Origin: Hofstenia miamia
Lineage: Eukaryota; Xenacoelomorpha; Acoela
Direction of reading: 5' to 3'
Length of the DNA: 64,000 nt
Assembly (NCBI GenBank): GCA_004352715.1
Contig: SCFE01000016.1
Location: 1,473,524-1,537,523, forward strand
Shown one piece after another: positions 1-13,409 of the stretch. The notes beneath the pieces were generated by a model. It was not told the origin of the DNA and ran no database searches. It worked only from the letters and a program-made list of their open reading frames with translations. The position numbers and the translations under genes are program-made. The stretch's first letter is position 1, and each line of letters starts with the position of its first letter.

Positions 1-288
1 GGTATATTGCGGTAGCGGTCGAGTTTTATGGCTGGTGGTGCGGTGCAGTGTGATGTGGCGCGGTGCGGAGTGGTTACTAAACATAGTTCAACGCCTAAAA
101 GTGGCATTGTCCTTTAAAGCAATGTATTAACTCGTTATATAGATTATATCATAACTTGAGTAAGATAGCATAGTGTAACATCAACTTTAATTGGCTAGTT
201 AATTAATTAATACAACTAATAGGTCCGTACTGGATGAGTTTTCTTGTCCTAGGAAGTCCTGGGTCAGCGAAGTCGATCGTTATGCAGT

Positions 289-519
289 ATGTCAATAATA
301 CACTGTGATGATGTTATTAAATGGTGGGGTCAAAATGCTGTAAATTTTCCAAACTTAAGTCAATTATATACATTTTTATTGGATGTACCAGCAAGTGAAG
401 CCAATTCAAAAAGGTTATTTTCAAACACAGGTCGTTTGCTTGAAAAACGGCGACAACGCTTGAAGCCAGAGACTGTTGACTCCATTCTTTTTAAAAAAAA
501 ATTGAAAATATTAAAAAAG
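289..519 (+). pseudogene. hAT transposase C-terminal dimerization fragment
   Basis: The reading frame has the usual hAT C-terminal dimerization signature: a WW-G opening, a PNLSQLYTFLLDVPASEA stretch, then the R-LFS-TG-LLEKRRQRLKPE block that ends these transposases. No upstream catalytic or BED part is visible in the 288 bases before it, so this is a 3-prime remnant. The frame stays open to 672, but the homology stops near 519. GC-rich GCGGTGCGG motifs lie on both sides (about 55-70 and 685-705), in contrast to the AT-rich surroundings, and may be subterminal repeats of the element. The family assignment is good; I could not define the element ends. Confidence 0.75.
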
Positions 520-787
520 TTTGTTCTTTTTAGTTGCCTTATTGTCAATTTTTGGTTTGCATTAATGTACACATTTGTACTGCATTTGTTTATGTGTCAT
601 AATTTTTTCGTGAGGGGCATTGGTTTTGAGGTGCATCGCAGTAGGAAAAAACTTTGCGGTTCGTTGCGGTAAAATACAATGCACAAGTGCGGTGCGGTGC
701 AATATTAACCTGACCCATCTCTTCCAAAACTTAACCCAACCCTACCCATCAGTTGAATTTGCCCTACCCAAACTATATATATATATA

Positions 788-1378
788 NNNNNNNNNNNNN
801 NNNNNNNNNNNNNNNNNNNNNNNNNNNNNNNNNNNNNNNNNNNNNNNNNNNNNNNNNNNNNNNNNNNNNNNNNNNNNNNNNNNNNNNNNNNNNNNNNNNN
901 NNNNNNNNNNNNNNNNNNNNNNNNNNNNNNNNNNNNNNNNNNNNNNNNNNNNNNNNNNNNNNNNNNNNNNNNNNNNNNNNNNNNNNNNNNNNNNNNNNNN
1001 NNNNNNNNNNNNNNNNNNNNNNNNNNNNNNNNNNNNNNNNNNNNNNNNNNNNNNNNNNNNNNNNNNNNNNNNNNNNNNNNNNNNNNNNNNNNNNNNNNNN
1101 NNNNNNNNNNNNNNNNNNNNNNNNNNNNNNNNNNNNNNNNNNNNNNNNNNNNNNNNNNNNNNNNNNNNNNNNNNNNNNNNNNNNNNNNNNNNNNNNNNNN
1201 NNNNNNNNNNNNNNNNNNNNNNNNNNNNNNNNNNNNNNNNNNNNNNNNNNNNNNNNNNNNNNNNNNNNNNNNNNNNNNNNNNNNNNNNNNNNNNNNNNNN
1301 NNNNNNNNNNNNNNNNNNNNNNNNNNNNNNNNNNNNNNNNNNNNNNNNNNNNNNNNNNNNNNNNNNNNNNNNNNNNNN
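788..1378. other. Assembly gap (N run) next to (TA)n
   Basis: A run of N of about 590 bases. It directly follows a short TA dinucleotide run at 774-787. Any open frame reported across it is meaningless. Confidence 0.98.
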
Positions 1379-2644
1379 TTTCCAAATTTGATTTTGACTG
1401 GATAAATCAAAAAATGTTCGTAAATAAATTGAAAAATTTAAAATCTAGGATCGTGAAATGCATTTTTAGGGTCTATTTCCTCAATATTTTCAAAAATTTT
1501 CGCATTGGGTAATGACAATGATGTCCCCCTACGTCAGAAAATCCTGCGTACGCCTCTTCTCTTTCCAATTCAATTTATTCAGTCCAATTTTTAAAAAAAC
1601 TCTTCTTTATAAAGCTATAGCCATAATATTTTTGTTTCTCTGCCTGAAAGTGAAGTGAACATAATATATGTAAGCATACGCAACATTTGACATTGTTTAG
1701 CCCAAATTTACAGGCATAATCTAAATTTTGAAGATGCAAAAACAGCTATTTTTTTCATGTTACTGTCATTGGTGTCACGGTAAATGTGGGGCCTGGTTCG
1801 GGATGTCAATTCGTTGCCCCAACTCAGCAACTCCCAAATTTATGTGTTAAATTTTCAATAACTGCTTTGGTGTGTACTACATATTTCATACTAAACATTT
1901 TGTACCTTTATAACTATTGGACCTCCAAAATAGACTAAAATTGTTTAAGATTTTACCCTAATATTGGGGCTCCATTTTTGGCTATATTTATATAATTATT
2001 TTTGTAAAAATTATAATTCTTAGGAAATTGTATATACTTATATAAATATGTTGTCGGCCTCTAATAAAATTACAGTGAATTTAGAGTTCGGGTTAGAAGA
2101 TGCTTCATATACATTAAAAACTTAAAATTCCACACATCACAACATCTTGTGTTGTGTGCTGTTGTGTACACAACACAGAACGGACCTCACAATTGCTGAC
2201 AAAAGGGGGCAAAATCTAAATACATTTTGAAAATTACTTTTATTTTCAAAATACATTGTTCTCTGCTTATATTTGCTCTTTGTAACAACAATAAAGAAGA
2301 ATTTTGTCAAATCTTGTAAATGTATTCTGCGTCACGTGGTAAGTCTATTTATACAGACTTGTGTTATACGTAGCTGCGAATATAATTTTAAGGGAAAATA
2401 TGAGCACTTTTATGTTTTGTTCAGAGAGTGCATCTTCTGCCACCTGTGACTGTTAGATAAATTGAAAAACTCATTTATAATATATTATTTTCATATTTAT
2501 ACACATTCAACAATGGACTCGATTTTGTTGTGATTCTATACAATCTTTTGCATTAGGTGTTACCATTCTTTAAATGTCCTTATAATATTATATGGTTAGT
2601 TAAGGGCGTTAAGGCATAGGTTCATTTAATAATCTGAGATATAT
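1379..2644. other. AT-rich non-coding stretch
   Basis: I see no open frame with recognisable homology, no clear terminal repeat and no RNA gene. A TGTTGTGTGCTGTTGTGTACACAAC-like segment near 2150-2180 is locally palindromic but short. Confidence 0.5.
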
Positions 2645-3606
2645 TATCTTCAATTTCGGGTGTATGAAATTTGCTATGTTAATAATAAATTCTGACGTTT
2701 CTTTACCATCTAGAAAAGCATCTATGATCAATCTGTCAGAAAGGTTTTGTCTGACATTTCACTATTGCATATTATGTCGTTGATCTCTTAAAGAACTTGC
2801 AAGGATTTTTAAAAATTTTATTCCTGACGTCGATTTTTCAATAGAAAAATTGAAAATGTCTATTTCAAACACGTTTTACACCAAAACCTATTAATCTATA
2901 AAACCATCTATGAGGATTTATTGCTGACTAAGCCTTCTTGTTTAAATCGCGCTATTTCACTTTGTTGTAAAGCATGTAATGAACTTGCAAATTGAATTAT
3001 CACACAACAGTTATTTCGAAGCAAATCAATTTAGTTTTTCTGCGCTTAGTGGTGTGCAATTATAATGATTCAAATTTCATGAGATGAGTGTCATATTCTA
3101 AAATTGTGAATAAAATATCTTCAATTTCGGGTGTATGAAATTTGCTATGTTAATACATTAGTGAGACAATGAAATAATAAATTCTGACGTTTCTTTACCA
3201 TCTAGAAAAGCATCTATGATCAATCTGTCAGAAAGGTTTTGTCTGACATTTCACTATTGCATATTATGTCGTTGATCTCTTAAAGAACTTGCAAGGATTT
3301 TTAAAAATTTTATTCCTGACGTCGATTTTTCAATAGAAAAATTGAAAATGTCTATTTCAAACACGTTTTACACCAAAACCTATTAATCTATAAAACCATC
3401 TATGAGGATTTATTGCTGACTAAGCCTTCTTGTTTAAATCGCGCTATTTCACTTTGTTGTAAAGCATGTAATGAACTTGCAAATTGAATTATCACACAAC
3501 AGTTATTTCGAAGCAAATCAATTTAGTTTTTCTGCGCTTAGTGGTGTGCAATTATAATGATTCAAATTTCATGAGATGAGTGTCATATTCTAAAATTGTG
3601 AATAAA
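2645..3606. repeat. Direct tandem duplication, about 470-490 bp unit
   Basis: Sequence from 2645 (TATCTTCAATTTCGGG) is repeated from 3116 to about 3606, nearly identically. The second copy carries 21 extra bases (ending just before 3180) that the first lacks, next to a short AATAA repeat. Unlike the other duplications in this window there is no N between the copies, and the indel distinguishes them, so this one is more likely to be real. Confidence 0.9.
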
Positions 3607-5536
3607 AATCATTTTACCAACGTGTGATGATCACATTTATTAATTATTTCGTTCCTAAAATATTAAAAACACAACATATGGTTTGTTTAAAGTTTATTCA
3701 TATATTAAATATCTAACAAAACCCATTGAAATTCCTGTGCATAGCAAATGTTACAGCTTAGACGGACGACGGGCTGTCACTGTCAGTTCGGCACTATTGT
3801 TGCCGAATTCCCATTGGGCTGCGGATGTCTGAGATGTAAACAGCCTTCTAGGTAAAAATGCCAAAGAACGCCAATATGACAAATGTCAAGGTTATTGTTA
3901 ACATGAAAGTTTATCTTCTCGTATTATTCAAGTTCATGTCAACGAAAGTATTTCCAGGTCGGTTTGAGCTAGGAGCACAATTAGCAAGATAATTAAAAAA
4001 TATTTTGGTTCCTCAACTCTGATGGGCCTAAATCTGTGATGGTGCTAAAGCGGAATAGTTTTTATACATGTCATGCAGCATCAAATACCATTGATGCAAT
4101 AAAGTACCTAGTATTTAGCACAGAAATATAAAGTCCATTTTGGCCAATTGAATTTTGGCCCATGGCTCAATTTTTTCTCAAGTCCTTAAGTTGTGAACCC
4201 ATGACGACGAAAAGCTAAAAAAGTGATTGATTTATTTTGCTATGTTGTGTGAAGAAACTGCGGATAAGTCTCACTAGGGCTGTTGAGTGTTACTATTAAT
4301 TCAGTGAATGAACTGGAGACAGAAGAAAATGTCCTTGGACAATATGCTGTGGGAAATGTGATGCACAATATATTGTTGGTGCTTTGAAAGCATTGCATTC
4401 CTTGATATACTGCAACATTTAATCTCCCTATCAATAGTGCAAGAAGTGAGTTTCATGTTGGTATGCTTTATGTGTGTGTCTGTATAAATTGAAATTCATC
4501 CTTTCTACACATTTTAGCATACGTTTGTTTTAATTGAAATAAATATTATTACAATGAGTTAAATTTTTGTCATACTTTTTCATGCCCATCATGCATATTT
4601 ACATAAATTTCATTCTTAGTTAAAGCAGTGTTTTTAGTTAACCAGTTATCTAAAAATGTTTTCTAGACTGCTTTAAATTCTTTTCCACAAACTAAATGTT
4701 TGATGAATATCTGAGGAATTGTGGCTTTCTTTTGAACTTAACATCAATTTGGAAAACAGAAATATATGTTTCCTATCACTGATATGGTAACAATATTTTC
4801 CCACCTGCAAAAAATGCCTCACGGCGGTCATGGATGTACCCTTACCATCACAAGCTGAAAGGTTGTTTTTTGATTAAGAGACCAACCATGATGCTTGCTG
4901 GATTGACTCTACTGTCAGTTCACTATGAGGGCTGTAAAAATTAAATTGAACTGTTGTATTGAATTGCTTTGTTCAGAAACAGTCTGGAAAACATTTAGCA
5001 AAATTTATTATTTTGTATGAATCAATTTTTTTGTTTGAATATTTTTCTTACTTTTATGAGCTTTAAGTCAATTTTATAGATGCATATGAGACGCCTGGCA
5101 GACCGAAACCTGGATTTGCTCCTGCTTCATGTAGGAAGAAAAAAACATTAATTTTACATAGAAAATATGACAAAGCACTCAATTGACTAATTCACAAAAC
5201 CCATTAAATATATGTTGCATACTGACACAGACATTCCACGCATAATAATTATAGATATACGGAATCTGAAATCCAATCATTGTTTATGTTGTATATAAAT
5301 TTTGGACTGGAACACTTAACATTTGGTTGGAACCCAAATGGATTCCAACTACACCATTGTAGAATTTACAAATTGAATTGGATTTGATGGGATAGAAAAT
5401 TTCTGTCCAATCAACAAGCCTGCAAATGTTTTCTGAGGAATAAGTGATAAATTGGCATCAGAAGCCACAACAGTAAGGAATGACAATCTAGCTCACTATT
5501 TCGAAATTAAGCAAACTTATTCTGAAAAGCCTACTT
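3607..5536. other. Non-coding, possible decayed hAT trace
   Basis: No convincing gene. Around 4825-4875 a short plus-strand frame reads like the PSQAER-LFF core of a hAT dimerization domain, but it is too short to call on its own. Confidence 0.35.
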
Positions 5537-5845
5537 TTGGATGATGTCTTTTTAACATCATTACAAACGGACAATATATTTAAGAACAAAGATCGAATTC
5601 CAGAATGCTTAGTTTCATCCATCATTTACAAATATGCTTGTGATAGCTGTAACAAACTATACATTGTTGAAACTAAGCGACATTTTGGTATTCGCATTAA
5701 AGAACATCTTAACGGACACCTTGAAACTGAAATATTCAATCACTGTCATGAATTGAAGAAAGAAAATGTTGAAATAGCCATGAAAACAACGCAAACTAAG
5801 ATATGTGAGGCTCTATTAAACAGCATAACAAAGAAAACATCATGA
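5537..5845 (+). pseudogene. GIY-YIG endonuclease domain, probably from a Penelope-like retroelement
   Basis: The 102-residue frame contains the sequence order seen in the GIY-YIG domains of Penelope-like elements: an IPECLVSSIIYKYAC segment with a CDSCNKLYIVETKRHFGIRIKEH-type core, in which the paired cysteines and the Y-V-E-T-R-H-R-EH spacing match, then a histidine-containing segment and an IKEALL-like end (here ICEALL). The canonical GIY tripeptide is not intact, since the cysteine-flanked LYIVETK replaces the usual ACYVGETSR. I see no reverse transcriptase upstream, so it is a 3-prime fragment. The start chosen is the first start-like codon of the open frame and probably has no biological meaning. 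Confidence 0.6.
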
Positions 5846-7646
5846 ATAAACAATGTAATTTAGGAAAGAATGAGATTAAATTATTTTAGTGTACGCAATA
5901 TCATTATATTATAAAGTGTAGTATATTGTAAACTTTTATTACTTCAAAAATATTGTAAACTGATTATGACTATAATATTGTCAAAACGTTTTTTATTTAT
6001 GTAATAGTTACTACCAGATATTTAAGCTGATTAACAGGTGTAATAGATTCATTATTCCAAGAATTTGTGTAGTCAGAGATGTACATTTTCTTCCAAAAGT
6101 TTGCATCATGAAAAATAATTTTTTCCTGCATTCATACGTAATCCATCCATATTAAAATAGTTGCTCAGGTTCATACAATTTGATTCAATAACTTTACAGC
6201 TTCATCAAAAAAATTATCTCCATAATGAATAAATATATCATCTGAGTATTCAGTGGGCCCAGTATGTTCCTTGAGAAACACCATTAATTCAAAAAATGAT
6301 AAACAATTTAAAAAAGTATCATTTTAATTAGCTCACTGAAGTCTATTATTTAACATTAAAAGGGCCTGCGTTCTTTTAAAAGAGCAAGCCGATTTTCCAC
6401 ATTTAGAAGGAATTATTAGGTAATTTGCCAATAATGAAGCATGGCCATTATTGAGGCTCCTTAAAAAATTCAAAAATCAGATGTGGCCTTATTTTCTGTC
6501 GATGTAAACATATATAGAAATTAGAAAGAAAGCATTTCAACTCCAATATCTCACTGCACAATGTCGCGCCATTGCTTCAAATAATTATTGTTTAGCTGAA
6601 AAAAACAATTATTTGAAGCAATAATATCATGCTGTGAAATATAAGAGTAGAAATGATAAGTATTCACATCAAGGATTTCTACAATAGTCATTTACATATA
6701 AATCAAGCCATCGTATTATAACCCAAAAATCAACTAAAAAGCACACAAAACAATTGAGTTTCAAAAAACCCAAATTTAAACCAACTTATAAACATCAAGA
6801 GGCTTTGGTTTCCACAGGAATGTGCAAGGTAACGTCAAATTCATTCGATAATTACCCAATAATAACATCAAAACAATCTTGAACTTGATTTAAAATCACA
6901 GCATCTTGAAGAGTAGAAAACGTATTTTATTGCCAACCCTTTAGTTCCAAAATGACCGTGTGCAGATAGGAGTTCGTATCTTCTGGCATATCATAGCAAA
7001 ATAAAATTATTGCTTTTTCCATTTTCATTTCAAGGCCGAACAAATTTGTTGCAACAAACATTCTTTTTGCAAATCCTTGAAAGCCTGATGATATGACGAT
7101 TGTTCTTCTTGTTTCATTCCGTCGAAAATACCAATAGCGGGGAAATTTTGATCAACTAAAAGTTCCTTCAAGGATACGAACAGATTTAGCATAATTTAAG
7201 TTTAAATAAGAACTCGGCGTCACCTGAGGCAGTGGCTAGCTCCGCCTAAGTGGTGATCAACTTCAAGCCTCAAAACTGCATGTTGTCGTCTAGTTCCATG
7301 ATTGCAAATGATCATGCCTTTTAACAAGAAACCAAGACTGCATCTTACCCAATTATAGGTTATGGAATAATCTGTATGCCTGTTCTCAGAGATTAAACCA
7401 CAAAATTGTCTTTTGAAACTTTTCTGTGAGCTGTAATGCGCCAGCAGTTACAATCAATACCCATTATGTTAGGCATGTTCGATTTCTACCAGTCTGTGTT
7501 GGTACTGTTTGATTTTCTGTTTCATGTACCCTAAAAGTTTCTGATGCAGTTCTTTGAACATTTGTGGTTGCACAAGACTTAAACACGGAATGTGCGGTGG
7601 CTACAGCTTGAAAATCCAAAAGTAGAGATGTCTAGCCTAGCTCAAT
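5846..7646. other. AT-rich region without recognisable gene
   Basis: Apart from the hairpin at 6571-6622 I see no supported feature. Confidence 0.45.
6571..6622. repeat. Short hairpin, about 20 bp stem
   Basis: ATTGCTTCAAATAATT at 6571 is followed after a short A-rich loop by its reverse complement ending at 6622. The left arm has three extra bases. It could be a transposon relic; there is nothing to show it is transcribed. Confidence 0.6.
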
Positions 7647-9018
7647 CAAAGAGGTTAGAAGAACAGGCTGGGAACTCCAATGCTATTGGTGTGAGATGTG
7701 ATTCTTTTTTAGAACCAATGCAAACTTGGGATAGTGCTTCAGATAGTATGTTACACAATTCAGTATGACGTCTTGCAATAAAACTACCAGGGTGTCAAGA
7801 GAGCGAATGTGCAGCAGAGAATCATCTGCTGCATACACACGCCGTGGGCATATCAGCAGGCTCAATACCATACCTCAAACGGATGATTTTTCTAAACTCA
7901 CGTTTGTTGAGGTAGAATCCCTCTTCTTTAATTGGGAGAGCAGTTACCCAGAAAGAGCAACCTTTGTATGTTATTGTTTTAATGGCTTTCTGTTGATCTC
8001 CATTCAGTTCCTTTAACAACTGTTGATATCTGGATTCGATATTATCAAATTTTTCTTTGAGACAAATCTTCAAGAGGTCGTTCTGTTTGGCTGCAGTGAT
8101 CAATTATATCTTTTCTGATTGTGACAGAATTAGGCTCTTCAGAGATTGCAAAACCTTTCTAGAGAATCAAAATCTTTGCAACAAGTCAAAACTGGGTCTC
8201 TAATCCCAAGGCCACTAAATTTGGTCAGTAGTCGCAGAAATTGGTTTAGGTTACATCAAAATCTTTTTAGTCGGATATCATCTACAAGAGCCTTGAAACT
8301 ATCAGAATGAATGTGTTACTCTCTGTGCATAGACTACTTGAATTAGATGCTCTTCAAGAAACATGAATAAACCGCATGTGATTGAGTCTACATAAATTCT
8401 GAGGCTTAGTGGCTAAGCTTGACGATTCTTCAGCATTGGATTTAAGTTGTTAAACAATAAAGGTTGCTGCCTAGGTATCTCGCTCCATCCTTGTGTAAAA
8501 TATGTTTTCTCTGATAAAGTATTTCTTAGCCTTGTCAAGGTGTTCGAGTTCAACAAGAAGGTGGATTTTGTGTACTTGAAAAGTAATCGATTTTGGTGCA
8601 TGTTTCTTAAACATCTTCTACTATGATAGTTGATAGTACATCCTGGATCTCTCCTCCAGCTGCGCCTTTAGAATTTGCAGAATTGCATTTGTCATTAGTC
8701 GCAAAAGATTTCCCCAATTACAATAGGGCGCATACCAGGATTCTTGGAGAGTGCTATCGTGCAAATTGCAAAGTAAGGAGATAAGTGGATAGACTATATG
8801 CATTTACTAGAAAGCATACTTAATGAAGTGCCTGAGCATTGCACAAATTATCAGAATGTGGGCAAAATATGGAAGATGTCAATATTCTTTTAGTTTCAAG
8901 ACTGTCTAACCCGTTAGCTCCTGCTTCTCTAGATCAACACAATGCACATTTTTTATCGTTTCTAATGTTATCTCTGAAAAATAGCACTGGGAAAAAATTG
9001 AGTGTCCTTTTCAATAGC
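7647..9018. repeat. First copy of a 1372 bp block repeated after a single N
   Basis: The block from 7647 (CAAAGAGGTTAGAAG) to 9018 (TTTTCAATAGC) recurs at 9020-10391 with no difference that I could see. Position 9019 is a lone N. The second copy then runs on into unique sequence. This is what an unmerged overlap between two contigs looks like. Confidence 0.92.
7683..8103 (-). pseudogene. Retroelement polyprotein C-terminal fragment, frameshifted
   Basis: Reading down from 8103, the minus strand has an N-terminal stretch of charged residues and then CSFWVTALPIKEEGFYLNKREFRKIIRLRYGIEPADMP-type sequence ending in a C-C pair. This W-TALP ... L-K-EFRD-I-LRYG ... P-CxC order is a conserved segment downstream of reverse transcriptase in some invertebrate non-LTR-like elements. 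Near 7870-7825 the frame shifts, and the frame ending at 7683 looks like its continuation. I see no RT motifs upstream, so the element is incomplete. The exact superfamily is uncertain. Confidence 0.55.
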
Positions 9019-9019
9019 N
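9019..9019. other. Single-N contig junction
   Basis: One isolated N at the exact end of the first 1372 bp copy and the exact start of the second. Confidence 0.95.
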
Positions 9020-10391
9020 CAAAGAGGTTAGAAGAACAGGCTGGGAACTCCAATGCTATTGGTGTGAGATGTGATTCTTTTTTAGAACCAATGCAAACTT
9101 GGGATAGTGCTTCAGATAGTATGTTACACAATTCAGTATGACGTCTTGCAATAAAACTACCAGGGTGTCAAGAGAGCGAATGTGCAGCAGAGAATCATCT
9201 GCTGCATACACACGCCGTGGGCATATCAGCAGGCTCAATACCATACCTCAAACGGATGATTTTTCTAAACTCACGTTTGTTGAGGTAGAATCCCTCTTCT
9301 TTAATTGGGAGAGCAGTTACCCAGAAAGAGCAACCTTTGTATGTTATTGTTTTAATGGCTTTCTGTTGATCTCCATTCAGTTCCTTTAACAACTGTTGAT
9401 ATCTGGATTCGATATTATCAAATTTTTCTTTGAGACAAATCTTCAAGAGGTCGTTCTGTTTGGCTGCAGTGATCAATTATATCTTTTCTGATTGTGACAG
9501 AATTAGGCTCTTCAGAGATTGCAAAACCTTTCTAGAGAATCAAAATCTTTGCAACAAGTCAAAACTGGGTCTCTAATCCCAAGGCCACTAAATTTGGTCA
9601 GTAGTCGCAGAAATTGGTTTAGGTTACATCAAAATCTTTTTAGTCGGATATCATCTACAAGAGCCTTGAAACTATCAGAATGAATGTGTTACTCTCTGTG
9701 CATAGACTACTTGAATTAGATGCTCTTCAAGAAACATGAATAAACCGCATGTGATTGAGTCTACATAAATTCTGAGGCTTAGTGGCTAAGCTTGACGATT
9801 CTTCAGCATTGGATTTAAGTTGTTAAACAATAAAGGTTGCTGCCTAGGTATCTCGCTCCATCCTTGTGTAAAATATGTTTTCTCTGATAAAGTATTTCTT
9901 AGCCTTGTCAAGGTGTTCGAGTTCAACAAGAAGGTGGATTTTGTGTACTTGAAAAGTAATCGATTTTGGTGCATGTTTCTTAAACATCTTCTACTATGAT
10001 AGTTGATAGTACATCCTGGATCTCTCCTCCAGCTGCGCCTTTAGAATTTGCAGAATTGCATTTGTCATTAGTCGCAAAAGATTTCCCCAATTACAATAGG
10101 GCGCATACCAGGATTCTTGGAGAGTGCTATCGTGCAAATTGCAAAGTAAGGAGATAAGTGGATAGACTATATGCATTTACTAGAAAGCATACTTAATGAA
10201 GTGCCTGAGCATTGCACAAATTATCAGAATGTGGGCAAAATATGGAAGATGTCAATATTCTTTTAGTTTCAAGACTGTCTAACCCGTTAGCTCCTGCTTC
10301 TCTAGATCAACACAATGCACATTTTTTATCGTTTCTAATGTTATCTCTGAAAAATAGCACTGGGAAAAAATTGAGTGTCCTTTTCAATAGC
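9020..10391. repeat. Second copy of the 1372 bp block
   Basis: Matches 7647-9018 at an offset of 1373, and continues past 10391 into sequence not present after the first copy. Probably an assembly duplicate. Confidence 0.92.
9056..9476 (-). pseudogene. Duplicate of the retroelement C-terminal fragment
   Basis: Same frames as at 7683-8103. If the junction at 9019 is an assembly artefact, this is the same locus listed twice. Confidence 0.55.
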
Positions 10392-13300
10392 TTCATCATT
10401 ATCCAGAGGTTGGGCATTTGGATGTTTTGATTATAAAGCACAAACAATTTCATCAGTAACTGGTAAGGACCTTTTTGAGATTCGTTTGCAAAGTGATGCC
10501 GCACTTTTGATGTTACCTTGGACTACCAAGTTTGCAAGAGTTATTGGAAGCCGATTATTTCAGTCTCTCTCTTGTATAGCTTCAGCTTCAGCAATTAAGT
10601 GCCAAACGCTACCTTTGAACCATTCACTGTGTCGTGTGCGAAGGTGATCTAAGTTCTCATATGTTGTATTTCCGTTTGATAGCTTTTGTAGAATACAATT
10701 ATCTAAAAAGAGCGAACGTAAACAGTAAAGTTCTCTAACAAATTCATGACAAGTATTTGATCCTTTAATGCGTTTACCACTAAATGTTGGAAGATTTGGG
10801 GCGAGCCACAAGATGTTTTGTTCAGATTAAGTTCATTAAGTGCTTGCGTCAAGCCGAAGAATTCAGTATCATGATTGCTGATATTCCATGTCAGTTGCTG
10901 TCCCTTGTTTTTTTTAATATAATCTTCATCCTCATCTAATTCAATTTTTTCTTTTTTATTTTCGTAATTATTCTAAATGTTATCTTTATGTCTTGCGATG
11001 TAAATTGTCTATCTATCGAATTCTCGTCACAGCTCTTTATAGCGTTTTGTTTGTCAAGTTAATGCCTCAAACATGTTTTTCTTGAAGTTTTCATTTTTTG
11101 AATAACAGGGTTTGGGGATAAAAATTTTTTCCGGAAAGTATACGTCCTACCATCAATAAATTTTGCTCATACTTGCTGCACATGTAGCACTAAACCTTGC
11201 AACTCCTTGGTGTTTGAATTCATAGTTTCACTGGTTTTAATTAATTTTAAGAAATGTCCAAATTGGACGTATTTGGCACATTTTCAGAGTTAGTAATCTG
11301 AACTCTCACTATAACTTTGTAAATAATGAAAGAAAGGTTTACATTATCCTAAGTGGTGATTCACAGTAAACTACTAAGTTTGGTGTATTTTGTTCAAATA
11401 TAGTTATAATAAAATGTTGATTAGTTGACTAATTTGCATAAAAAATAATTTTTAAATAGATCTTTTCGTTAATATAGAAACAGTTTTCCAGCTTGCTTTG
11501 TTAGTGAATTATTGCACTTTAAATAACCCGTCGCAGACCTACATGGTTTTACCTCAGCCTGCAATTCAGAGAAAAACCACCAAAATTTAGTATTTTTTAT
11601 TATCTCATGATTAATACAATAAGGTACTGTTGAGAGGCCTAGACATTTAAACGCAGCAAATTTTTTATAATTGATGTAAAAAATTGCGATGGCAATCTCT
11701 AAAATTGGCAGTTTTTCATTCAATATTTGTCAATTTTGCTCAATTGGGGCCAACTTCAGAAAAACATTGCCCTCATGCAGAACCCGTCCAACTGCCATTT
11801 CTGGTCAGAGATACGATAATGATGCTTGCCAAAATTGTTTTTGCAGCAATATAATTGGGAAAATCCTTATATTGCGATTTAACAATAGGTGTAATTGGAG
11901 TACATATTCGTCTACAACGATTGCATTCTTATCTAAAAGGAATTCATATTCGAACACTAATCGAATGAATTCTAAAAATATGTTTACAAAGCATTTACAC
12001 TATTACTTGCCTAATTGGAGAGTGCCTTTGATTTCATTATTTAAACCGTAATTGACGTGGCTAAAGTGCAACATCAAATAGCGAACACATTCGATGAACT
12101 CCTAAGCAAACTGCTTGAAATGTGAGAAGACCACTTTCATAACTTTTTTTTAGTAATTGTTCAACTGTGAATTTTGCTAGTTGATCTGATTTGACATCTT
12201 CAGTTATTAAACTCAATTATTAATACGACACTGGGAAATTTTGACGCATTTAATGCAGGCTGTTATTCTTGGATTTCTATGCAAAACACGTCCTTGCACT
12301 ATCATAATCATTCTCCATTCATCAATTATTCAGTCAGAACATCAATCCACATCAAATATAATTAAATATTTCATTTTCTTATAAGCAGTAGTACTAATTT
12401 CAAATTATATAAATAATCATAAAATGTGAAGAAATTTATTTTAACTTTGACATTATTTCTTTACGTTTCTCTGTGCCTCAGGTTTGCCGTTATATGAGAT
12501 TTTTCACACAACAAACAACACAACAGCAAATCGCTGCTGTGTCACATAAGCACAACACAAGTCTGGTCCCGCAGGACTCTAGTGCAAATCTGTTTTCAAT
12601 GCTAACGTTGAACATTGTGCAATGGTCAGAGAAGGTTGCTGCATTCCGGCGGATTCGGGGGAAATTAAGACCCTGTTTCTTGGAGCCATTGTCCTTTTGG
12701 TCATGTCAATATTATTTTACACAAACAAGAAAATGGCAATATTTAGTGGTGGTAGCAACTAGAATGATAAACATTTTCGTCCGCAATGGGCGAAATTATG
12801 CGCTTTTTGCGAAATAACTTTTTGTGGAAAATGCTTGATAATCATCTAGGTAGGCAAGATCACATAATTTTTTAGTAGGTATAATGTTTCGGTCCACTAA
12901 ATTTAACGGTATGGGGTAAGCAACGATTAGTTGCTCCAAAATATATTAACATTTTTCTACCTATAATAAGGTTTGTTGAATTTTGACCCTACACTAGCTA
13001 ATCAATCGTTAGCAGTTGTTCGATTTTTATTTTGTTTTTTCTAAATATATACATGAACAATTGTTAAACTATATGTTTTTTCTAATGCTTGTAATAGAGT
13101 ACACCTATATTTGTTTGAAAACTCTTAAGGTAATAAAGTGCAATTCTAACTGGCATCTGTGTATACTTACCAACAGAATGTTGTTATACAATTTATAAAA
13201 TATATATATTGAAAAACTATATATATGTAGATTGTCAATGTAATGAATAAATCATGAAATTTTAATTACGTTATTTACATGTGGATTAAATAGCTTGTTA

Positions 13301-13409
13301 AAAATATTGAAAACAAAAAACAATAAATGACCAAATTTATTTAATCAACTGTAAAATTGTAAATTTTAAAACGGTAGATTTTATTCACCACGCAAAATGT
13401 GTTTTGTAC
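10392..13409. other. No recognisable gene
   Basis: Several short frames are open by chance. A minus frame at 10560-10811 begins with LPTFSGK, faintly like the start of a retroelement gag, but nothing supports it further. A plus frame at 11689-12051 (120 codons) has no homology that I recognise. Confidence 0.4.

Noticed and set aside
620-1410. Several long open frames on both strands
   Set aside because: They consist mainly of N-derived unknown residues across the assembly gap.
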